A stretch of 64,000 nt of DNA, from assembly GCA_037447655.1 (NCBI GenBank), contig JBBHKE010001697.1, forward strand, positions 62,001-126,000, in the 5' to 3' direction. The notes below the pieces were generated by a model. The model saw nothing but the letters and a program-made list of their open reading frames with translations. It made no database searches and had not been told where the DNA came from. The stretch is from Zygnema cylindricum (taxonomy: Eukaryota; Streptophyta; Zygnematophyceae; Zygnematales; Zygnemataceae). The stretch's first letter is position 1. Each line of letters opens with the position of its first letter. Positions 55,510 to 64,000 of the stretch are shown piece after piece. A program made the position numbers and the translations under genes.

Positions 55510-56268
55510 GAAAAATGTAGTGTAAAATTACCCTTACCCTTAGGGTGAAGTTCCATTAAGACATGCTGTAATCGTACGGCCTGTAATCGTACGGCCAACA
55601 TTACAGGATGCTACATTTTGAACGAAGTTCCATTGCGCAAAGTCTGTAATCCACCTGTTTGTTAGCAAAAGAGTGGCGCCACGCAGGTTTAGATTTGATA
55701 TTGAAAATCGTCAATGATTTTTACACCTACCAAAATCTTCATTTGCTTGCCATGTACATACATACCAGGTCATCGTGCAACACAACTTTTGTACTCTTAC
55801 CACCTTATTGTGGGCTCTTGTTTTTAAGCGTGACGAATGAGCGTTGCCAGAAATAGCGTGACGAATGGGCGGTAAGAAAAATAGCGTGACAAATGTGCGT
55901 TACGAGATTTCGTTTTTATTTTCTATTGTATTCTTGAATGCGTATATAGTGTGCAAAATTTTTGATTTCCGTTGGTTGCCAAATTGACACGTATGCTCAT
56001 TATCCAACGTGTCGCGGCTCAATTTTTCCTGTAAATGGTGATGTACCTCGCGAGGTACATCACCATTTACAGAAACTTTCGAAGCTAATGCTTCGCGAAA
56101 AAATATTCAACTGTCATTGTTAACTCCAAGGTGAATATTGGCAAGAGTCTCTGGCAAGATTCTCTGTAATGGTGTTTTCTCAATAAAACAAAATAAGCGG
56201 TACGTCATAGTACGGAAAGGTCGAATTTCTGTAAAAAACCTCACTCTTCGTCTAATGGAACTTCACCC
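55510..56268. mobile_element. DNA element inserted only in the right arm (759 bp), TAA duplication
   Basis: TAA flanks it (55507-55509 and 56269-56271). The left arm has the empty site as TTTATTAACGG. Inverted repeats GGGTGAAGTTCCATTA (55543) and TAATGGAACTTCACCC (56253-56268) are present, the left one set 33 bases inside the boundary. A palindrome TGTACCTCGCGAGGTACA sits at about 56043-56060. No ORF is recognised. Confidence 0.7.
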
Positions 56269-56929
56269 TAATAAACAAAAACACAAATAATAAAAAACCC
56301 TGAACATATATGCAAACATGTAAGGGGTCGCGCGGCGCGGCGCGTAGCAAAACGAAATTAAAGGGGGGGCGACGTGGACGCGTGCACTTCCTCGACTCAC
56401 AGACCCACCGAGCCTCCGGGGGCCGAAAATTGCAAGTACTGTACTTACCTGTCATATACATTGCACGTGCTAAATACATGAGCAGTAAAAAATATTAATA
56501 CCTACGTGTGATGCAAAAGAGGCGACTGCCCAGCACTCACGCAACCAATCAGAAATGTTGAAAGAATCGCGAAACTCACGGCAGCGACGGTGAAACAAAA
56601 GATTTGATTTCCCGGAAAAAAGAAACTGACCTTCCGGTTCTGACGCAGCCAATCATAAGCGAATTGCGAAAATCACGGCGGATGCCGCTAAAAAACAAAA
56701 CCGACAGGCGGTCAAGCGTGTCACGGCTCTCATGCAGCCATTCAAAAACGTTTGAAAAAGTCGCGCAGCCACTCACAAACGTAGAAATATAAATAACCGA
56801 CTGCCAGCGAAGCTGGTAGTCAAACAGCCAATCACAATCGATTAAAAAGTCGCGGACAGACAGACAGAGAAAACGTACGGTCGCTTCGCGCTTAGTGCTA
56901 TAGATGCCCGATGATTACGGAATAGGAAT

Positions 56930-57280
56930 ATGTACAACGCTCAATTTAAGGAAAGATTATATTTGTTCACGAAAAGATTTATTTGTAGTATCGTGAAACT
57001 GTACGGTTTTTGTCACTTTGCTGCTGATGATTGGACGGCTCACAATAGGAGAATTTTAGATCGAATGCTCGAGAGAAAAAGTCAACAAAACTGGAAGACT
57101 TTGGCTGAATGCTTCTTTGAAGCACGTAGTCGTGACAGAACATCACGACCAGGATTTTCACAAAAGACAAGTCAACGCCCACCGTCCTATAACAGAAAAG
57201 ATTGGTTTTGTTATTTTTGTCACTTTTTTGAAGATCTCCAAAATTCGGTGTTTGTAGATACTCACCATTTGTACGGATGA
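56930..57280 (+). other. Open frame of 116 codons in the right arm, partly conserved
   Basis: Encodes FCHFAADDWTAHNRRILDRM, then KSQQNWKTLAECFFEARSR and FCYFCHFFEDL. Similar residues can be read at the left arm (49720-49500, minus) and at 44086-43823 (minus), but both carry stops or shifts. I do not recognise a family. It may be a captured exon, a remnant transposon protein or chance. Confidence 0.25.
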
Positions 57281-57410
57281 GTACCATTCCCAGGTCATTT
57301 GTCAAAATGCATTAAACAGATATATGAACACAAGCGGAGTGCAAAGGTTACACAAATGTCCGTACCATTTCAGTGGCCCACGTGTCACTTAATTTCAGGT
57401 GAAGCATTTG

Positions 57411-58013
57411 CTGCATTCACACTATAAATGGATGATGAATGAGATGAGGAAACGAATGTCCTCTTTTTTTGTTTGGACGTGAATCGCCTTTGACATCTAA
57501 ACATCGCGATGTGATTAATGTTGTCGTACGATTAGTCGCCGATGATTCAAATCCGTCCGTACCAAACCATCGTTTTTCACTCGTAAGAAGGTGGGAGGAC
57601 GTTTCGTCAAAGTTTCAAAGAAGTTTAAGTTTACATTTTTATACGTTCTATTTTAGATGATTTTGATTGGCTAGTTGTTTATGGGTTAGTATTTTAGAAA
57701 ATGTAGTTACAGTACGGATCATTCATTTGGAATACGACCATGTTTTTTCAAAGTCGGATTTCTGCATTCAGAAAAAGGTAAACCGGAAAAGAAGATGACT
57801 TACCATAGTTGTCAAGTTTTGACACACTTGACCATATGCTTTGTCCGTCGCTACGCTCTAAATCGTATATTTTGTTCGTCACTACGCTCCAAAAAGGTTG
57901 ACAGCCTAGCGGTCGACCTGTTTGGCGCCTCTATTTTTGTTTTTTTACAGAATGAATGGTACTGGATCATTCGTTTCCTCATCTCATTCATCATCCATTT
58001 CTAGTGTGAATGC
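57411..58013. mobile_element. hAT-like TIR element, right-arm copy (603 bp)
   Basis: Terminal inverted repeats of about 48 bases (GCATTCACACTATAAATGG...GGAAACGAATG and its complement) are flanked by an exact 8-base direct repeat AGCATTTG (57403-57410, 58014-58021). Eight-base duplications are the hallmark of hAT elements. The interior has short open frames (57469-57660 and 57795-58004) also readable in the left arm, with no known motif. Confidence 0.65.
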
Positions 58014-58185
58014 AGCATTTGAATGCTGCATTTTTTCGGCCCGTTTTAAGAAACTGAATCTGGAAAACGTAAAGAAACTTAATTGCAAAACTTGCTATGG
58101 AAAAACCATCAACATTCAAAAGGAAAAAATCAAAAAACGTTTAAAGACTACGAAAGCGAATAGAAAATACGAAAATCAGCTATAA

Positions 58186-59008
58186 GGGTAGTTTCGCATG
58201 TAACCGAAAATCTAGTCTTGTAACTTTTCTTTTAGGGAAGATTCTCAATACAACTTTCAGAGCATTCGTATGTAAAGAGATGAAATCGTTGCTTTATATT
58301 GTGACGGATGTAGACGTGGGTGTATTTTGTGACGGTTGTAGACGACTAAAAAACTCAGGACAATTGATGACATTTACAAAATAGCAACGGTTGTTAGATA
58401 TCTAGCTACTTGTGATATTGTAGATGTTTAGAGTTTGTGACATTTTGAAGTCACGCTCAAATTATGACAGCGTCGACATCACAAATACTAAAACTTTCCA
58501 CCATGGTTTCCCGAATTTTTTATTTAGTCTTTCACGCTCTAGTTGCCAATTAAAATAAGCCCACAAATAGTAAAATGAAATCGTTTTTAGACATCTTCCA
58601 TTACATACCATTATTCACATTTTTCATTGCAACAATTATGAGATAAACGTTGTAGTGGGAGCGCGAGAGAGAGAGGCACTTTCATGGACTTCGCTTTTGC
58701 GAAATGGCGTCTGTTAGTCTAGACCCCTCCATGCATCATGTACAGAAAAAAAGCGCACGGAAAAAAGCCACACACAACCTGGAAACGTGCATAGGGTATT
58801 TTTTTGGTCTAATAGGCACAAAACTTGTCAAAAACTTCCGACTCGTGCGAGACCATCTGCCTATTTTCTCACCTCATGGAACTTTACTTAAAATCACCTC
58901 GTGAGGTGATTTTATATAAAGTTTGAAAATTATCTGGAAGGACGCAGAAATGGGTCGAAACGCGCTAGACAACAAACTCAAGTACATATAAAATTTTCGA
59001 GATAACAG
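58186..59008. mobile_element. M1-related Harbinger-like element, right arm, cut by copia F1
   Basis: Starts GGGTAGTTTCGCATGTAACC after TAA and is the inverted counterpart of 47394-48521. Its far end is missing because copia F1 starts at 59009. Confidence 0.75.
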
Positions 59009-60042
59009 TGTAAACGTGAGACCTCCATAGGTCCTCAGAGTAGGCAGCTCACACGAAGCCTCAAGGATAACCCTCACCCTTTTGTGTTTCAGCAAGAATA
59101 ACTGCCACTCTGGCAGACAAAAACTTTGACCTCCTTCACCCTGTGAAGGCAAGACTCCCATGAGTCGATAGCAAAAAGAATCTCAAAATTTTCTCCCCTA
59201 AGCAGTAAGTTATAATGGGACAAAGTTTACCTTTTGTACAAAAGCCTTTTAGGAGAGAGGGTCCAATCTATGAAATTTTTCTAAGTCCTATCCCTATCTA
59301 AATCTCTATCTACTAAAGTACGGCACCAATCATAATACAGTATCGTACAAAAGGTACTAGTGCCTTTGTACTTTTTGTATGGCCATTGTACGACATGGCC
59401 AACAAGTCGACGCATGTCAATTTTGGTTTCATTCCTCTAATCCCCGGAGATGGTGAATTCCAATATGGTTGTGCCACGTGTCAATCGATGTGACATTGAC
59501 CGCAAACAATCGAAAACCTATTCCGCGATCTCAGAATGCTTCGCGGCCGACCGATTAAATTGAAATTCAATCCTAGCCGTCATAAATACTTGCGCGATAT
59601 TTGTTTCGCCTTCGAAACAAAGTGCGCGGTATCCATTTCAGATGTTCCGTACGCCGTACATTACAGACTGTATGTATGTCCAAATATCCAATTAAATGAC
59701 ATAGCCTACGTGTAAGTATTTAAGTAATTATCAAACTCTATATCGTATAACCTTGATCATAGTCTAATTGGCTAAGGCTACCGGCTACCGGCAGCTCTGA
59801 CGGAAAGCAGGTACCAAGTACAAATCTCGGGTCCATCAAAAACTATTTTGGTAAATCTACCAATCTAATGTTTGTCCCCGTCTCGATAGCATAGGCGGCC
59901 ATGGCTCTATCTCCCTCTCCAACTTTCAGTGACTGCGACAAGTGTGGGAGCTGGAGAGAGGAGTTACAAGCACCTTGCCTTTGCTTCTTTTCTGCATTTC
60001 ACACAACGTAGAAAATACTAAAATAGCCTTAATGTATACACA
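59009..60042 (-). repeat. 3' LTR of copia F1 (about 1034 bp)
   Basis: On the plus strand it runs TGTAAACGTGAGACC ... TGTATACACA. Immediately to its right, in element orientation, is the purine run AATAAAGGG, the polypurine tract. It is homologous to 33866-34914 and 62768-63653. Pentamer AACAG lies at the left flank; the partner is outside the window. Confidence 0.85.
59757..59832 (+). other. tRNA-like segment in the F1 LTR, antisense
   Basis: TCTAATTGGCTAAGGC resembles an A box and AGTACAAATCTCG a weak B box. It is at the same LTR position as 34627 and 63443. This is the most decayed of the three. Confidence 0.3.
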
Positions 60043-60053
60043 CCCTTTATTTT

Positions 60054-62767
60054 CTAGTCACTCTTTATTTTAAGACCACACTTCTCTTTGCAGAAAATTA
60101 ATTTGGGGGAAGGCATAGGTTTGGTCATCATATCTGCTCCCATTTCACTATCTGGTTTATACTCTGAACTGATTATCTTGTTTTCTACTTTCTCCCTAAC
60201 AAAGCTAAGTCTAATGTCCATGTGTTTGGCTTTAAATTGATGTTTAGGATTGGCAGAAATGGCAATGGTAACCTGATTATCACAAAACACTATTTAGACA
60301 CCACTTTTAAGATGACCAAGCTCACTAAGCAAAGACTTGGCCCATATTAGTTCTTTTATAGCAGAGCAAGAAGCCATGTACTCAGCCTCCATGGTGGAGT
60401 GAGCAATGACCTTTTGCTGCTTGCTGCTCCACCAGCAAGCCCTATCACCCACATAGAATACATATCCAGATGTGCATCTCCTCATACGAGCATCCCCATA
60501 GGTGGCATCACTCCAAGTGGTGATGTTAGTATTGTTCCCACCCAAATGCAACCATAGATCCCTAGTCCCTATGAGATATCTAAAGACACTCTTAGCTGCC
60601 TCCTAATCTTTCTTAGTGGGAGCATTCAGACTCCTACTTAGTACTCGTACAACTGCGGCTATGTCCGCACGGATACAATTCATGAAATATATAAGGCTTC
60701 CCACTACTTGTCTAAATGGATGGTTTGCATAAATCTTTTATCTTCTGGGCCTACCTCATCATCTAAGATTATAACTCCCTCTTCAACACTCCCCTCATTT
60801 CCCTTCTTTAATTCCATAGGAGTGGTACACCTATTAGCCTTGTCCATTTGGAATTTTTCTAACATATTTCAAATGGCCTTTTTTTGAGTTCATCTTATTA
60901 TTTTTCTATCTCTGTCTCTCTCTCCCTGAATTCCCAAAATATACCTTGCTTCTCCCATATCCTTCATCTCAAATCTTCCTTTTATATCATTTTTGAACTT
61001 ATTTATTTTATCCGTAGATTTACTTAAAACAAGCAAATCATCAACATAAAGTGCAATAAAAATAATTCCTTCCTCATGCTCAAACAAATAAATTGAGTGA
61101 TCTCAGCTGATCCGAATATGTCCCAAACCTGTAAGAAACTCATCGAGCTTTTTTTTCCATTGCCCGGGCGCCTGTTTCAGCCCATACTAAGATTTGATCA
61201 ATCGGCATACCTTGCTTTCCTCCCCTTCCCCGACAAATCCTTCAAGCTATCGCATCAAAATTTCCGCTTCCTACTCTCCATGTAGAATGGCCGTCTTGAT
61301 GTCCATCTGATGCTCTTCCATGTTTTCTGCTGCCGCTATATTGAGAAGTATCGGAACAGAAAAAAACTTGATGACCGGAGCAAAAGTCTCCTCGTAGTCA
61401 ATTCCCTCTTTGTGGATAAATCCCTTCGCCACTAACCGAGCCTTGTAGCGCTCAATGGTGTTATCCGGGTTGAGTTTCAACTTAAATACCTACTAACACC
61501 AAATTGGTTTACTGTTAGGAGGACAATCCACCAATTCTTATGCATTGGCCGCCATAATTGAGACCATCTCCTCATTAATGGTTGTCTTCCACCGATTTCT
61601 CTTTGGACAAGTGATTGCCTCATTATAATTTTGAGGTTCATCGGGGTGAGACAGTTTGGTTACCTTATTGTTAACTTACCTCTCTTGCAGTCTTTTGCTG
61701 CTTCTTCTTCCTCCCTCAAACTCGGTTGCCGGAATAGATGGCTCTCTTGAATTCTTCCGAACAGTTTCTACTTCTCCCCTATCCCTTGATTCTGAGTCGA
61801 TTTCCACCACGTCTTCCGCTTCAGTTGGAGTTATTACAAGGACTTTCACATTTCGGTCCTTCCCGATCTGATATATGTCAGCAAGATCATCATCTTCTTG
61901 AAATCCTGTGTAGTTAGGAAGCTCAAAGTCATCAGAATTTTCTGACACAAATCTGATTCTGACTGTTTTTGTATGCCTAAAGGGATCTATAGATTTTCCT
62001 TCATCCATAACCACTAGATGCTTCACTACGATAATATCCTCTATTTTGAGATCATAGACTCTATATCCTTTTACATCTTTATCATATCCTAGTAGATATC
62101 CTTGTTTTCCTTTTGGGTCTAACTTCCAGTTTGACCGAGTTGTGTCTAAACTGAACACTTAACTACCGAAAACCTTGAAGTGTGAAATATCTGGTTTTCA
62201 GCGTGTCCATCTCTTATAGGGTGTTTGGCCTTTTAATGTTGAAGTAACGACTCTATTCTTGAGATAATTTGCACTGTTCATTGCTTCGGCCCAAAACTTC
62301 TTTCCTATCTTCTTATGTGACAGCATACTCCTAGCAGTATCACTCAGTGTTCTATTAAATCTTTCAGCTACACCTTTTGCTCTGGATTTTCAGGAACTGT
62401 CTTTTGGTGTTGCACTCCATCTTCTCTCATAATATCCTCAAACTAGTTAGAGGTATACTCTCAACCATTGTCACTCCTTATTCTCTTGATTAAAGTTTCG
62501 TGGAGTTTTTCACTCCATGCTTTATATTGTTTAAGACATTCCTGAGCCTCTGACTTATTTTTCAAAAAATACACCCTAGAATACCGAGACCAATCATCGG
62601 TGATAGTCATCATAAATCTCTTCCCCCCAGGTGATGGTACTCTGGCTGGCCCCCAAATATCTGTATGTACTAAATTTAGAATTGTTTTTCCCTTATTGGT
62701 GGCATCTTTTGGGAAGGGTAACCTGTGTGCTTTACCCCGAGCACGTCTACTTCAATCACTTAGATTC
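60054..62767 (-). pseudogene. Copia F1 pol: integrase, RT, RNase H (interrupted by F2)
   Basis: From right to left: integrase with HRLPFPKDATN, a TDIWGP-like block, PSPGGKRFM, ITDDWSRYSRVYFLKNKSEAQ (62750-62520), and a RIRSDNG segment with stops. Then WKLDPKGKQGYLLGYDKDVKGYRVY (62100-62025), RT MKLNPDNTIERYKARLVAKG (61480), YVDDLLVLS (about 61040), RFEMKDMGEARYILGIQ (60960), and RNase H EAEYMASCSAIKELIWAKS (60390) with FCDNQVTIAISANP and KAKHMDIRLSF (60200-60290). There are numerous stops and shifts. The gag and N-terminal pol lie beyond the F2 insertion, outside the window. Confidence 0.85.
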
Positions 62768-63653
62768 TGAAATTCTGTGGTCTCCATTGACCCACAGAAT
62801 GAGCAGCTTATGTAAAGCCTCTAGGATAATATTTGCCCCTTCTACTTTCCCGCTGAATAAGCGCCGCCCAGGCACACAAATATTCTGACCACTCTCACCC
62901 TTGTGAGGACAAGACTCCCCTGAGTCAAACGCAAAAAGAATCACTGAATTTGCTCACCCGAGCAGTAAGTTATGGCTGGTCAAAGATGACCTTTATAGTT
63001 ACAAGCTCTCTTAGAGAGAGAGGTACCTAAATATTACTAAGTCTCGGTCTGCCTACTCACGACTACCTACTATTAAACCCTAGTCCAATAGGAACACTAT
63101 AAAGTACAAGAAGGTACAATGGGCGATGTACTTATTGTACAACTATTGTACGACAAGGTCTACAAGGTGACACCTGTTATATCGGAAGCCATGGTTCCTC
63201 CTCCCATCTTCTCTGGTATCAAATAATGTGGCGCCACGTGGCACCGCGTGACGCTATATCCGTATGCCGCCGAAAAGCTCACTTCGCGTGGCGGCTATAA
63301 TGCCGGCCGTCCGATCAAAACATATTTTACACGGTTCAGATTCGCGTACATGCAGAAATTGCTCATTTTGGTTAGTCTGCTGTTAATTAGCTGTTTCGTT
63401 AATATTTATATATTTATGAAACCCGTCACGTGTATCGTTTCGTAACGCCTTAATGGTTAAGGCGTTAGGCTACAAAGACTATAGAGGTCACAGGTTCAAA
63501 TCTAGTACTAGGCACTATTTTAGCCAAAATACCCTTAACTGCAAAAACTGCCACTTTCTAAATATGGCGGCAGCCATGGCGCGCCTTTGATCCTCACTCT
63601 CTTTCTTTAAAACTAAAATAGGGAAGTGAACTATTAATTACCTCTTTTCAACA
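62768..63653 (-). repeat. 3' LTR of copia F2 (886 bp), nested in F1
   Basis: On the plus strand it runs TGAAATTCTGTGGTCTCC ... CTCTTTTCAACA. To its right, in element orientation, AAGGGGAG forms a polypurine tract. It interrupts F1 between its GAG-pre-integrase tail and integrase core. The flanking pentamer is GATTC at 62763-62767. It is shorter and more diverged than the other two F LTRs. Confidence 0.85.
63443..63520 (+). other. tRNA-like segment in the F2 LTR, antisense
   Basis: GCCTTAATGGTTAAGGC forms a clean D-arm-like hairpin with A-box character. GGTTCAAATCT matches the B box except at its last position. The spacing of about 40 bases is right for a tRNA promoter. The acceptor and anticodon stems do not pair convincingly. 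Confidence 0.45.
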
Positions 63654-63666
63654 CTCCCCTTAATTC

Positions 63667-64000
63667 CTAGTCACTTTTCAATTTTAATCCACAGTTTTCT
63701 CTGCAATAAATCAACTTAGGGGAAGGCACTGCTTTTGTCATCATGTCTGCAATCATTTCTCTATCAGTTTTATGAACCAGTTTAATAATTTTATTTTCTA
63801 CCTTCTCTTTGACAAAGCTTAGTCTAATATCCATATGTTTAGCTTTGAAGTGATGTTTCGGATTAGCTGCAATCGAGATAGCAGCTTGATTATCACAAAA
63901 AACATTTTGAGTTCCAGACTTCATGAACCCAAGTTCTTCAAGAAGAGATTTAACCCACATTAATTCTTTGGTGGCAGCACAGGAAGCCATGTATTCAGCC
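63667..64000 (-). pseudogene. Copia F2 RNase H, C-terminal end, runs off the window
   Basis: Encodes MASCAATKELMWVKSLLEEL, VFCDNQAAISIAANP, KAKHMDIRLSFVKEK and ADMMTKAVPSPK, ending with the stop at 63667. The open frame continues past the window edge, so this copy may be better preserved than F1. Type is given as pseudogene because completeness cannot be judged. Confidence 0.75.

Larger units (their letters stand above)
54541..59008 (-). repeat. Right arm of the large inverted repeat
   Basis: Inverted relative to 47697-51366. It is about 0.8 kb longer because of the insertion at 55510-56268. The outer end is cut by copia F1 at 59009, inside the M1-related element that starts at 58186. Small indels and substitutions throughout show the arms have diverged, so this is not a mis-assembled identical duplicate. 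Confidence 0.85.

Noticed and set aside
63443-63520. A functional tRNA gene
   Set aside because: Good A and B boxes but acceptor and anticodon stems do not pair; sits inside an LTR and sister copies are worse.

Overview
This window reads as repeat-dominated nuclear DNA of a eukaryote. It has no operons, Shine-Dalgarno signals or dense gene packing. Almost everything recognisable is transposable-element or tandem-repeat sequence: Ty1/copia LTR retrotransposons, miniature DNA transposons, a miniature LTR element, a satellite array and long simple-sequence tracts. One element has a primer-binding site of the form TGGTATCAAAGCC, close to the complement of the 3' end of plant-type initiator Met-tRNA. 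I therefore lean towards the green lineage, but nothing here proves a taxon. No complete host gene is certain. The best candidate is a two-exon, fucosyltransferase-like gene fragment at 31951-33043 (minus), with a degraded partial copy at 13640-14387 (plus).

Layout. 1-1562: the end of a Harbinger-like element, then two Tc1/mariner-like MITEs. 2029-2530: a complete miniature LTR element (TRIM) whose LTRs carry a tRNA-like domain. 2534-3536 and 11367-12720: two copies of a copia family (E), each gag start plus LTR. 5390-9640: two opposed copia fragments (D plus, C minus), C with an LTR. 12721-13610: polypurine tract. 14733-19765: satellite with about 101-bp monomers in a 403-bp higher-order repeat. 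19766-23440: pyrimidine-rich low-complexity DNA. 23808-29639: near full-length copia A (minus). 33773-40983: full-length copia B (plus) with exact target duplication, its 5' LTR interrupted by a solo LTR of family F. 42147-47117: TRIM LTR, Harbinger-like elements, MITEs and minisatellites. 47394-59008: a large inverted repeat with arms of about 4 kb built from the same nested transposons, around a roughly 3.2-kb spacer that begins at a 10-N gap. 59009-64000: copia F1 (minus), inserted in the right arm and itself interrupted by F2, which runs off the window.

How the parts relate. The window records insertions into insertions, and several target sites survive uninterrupted elsewhere in the same window. 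This gives element ends and relative ages directly. Copia A and B carry the gag start codon inside the LTR, E does so in one copy, and C appears to have done so; A, C and E have a primer site matching the anticodon region of initiator tRNA rather than its 3' end. All retrotransposon pol regions are broken by stops or frameshifts, so none looks autonomous. Long ORFs in the simple-sequence tracts are compositional artefacts and are not annotated as genes.
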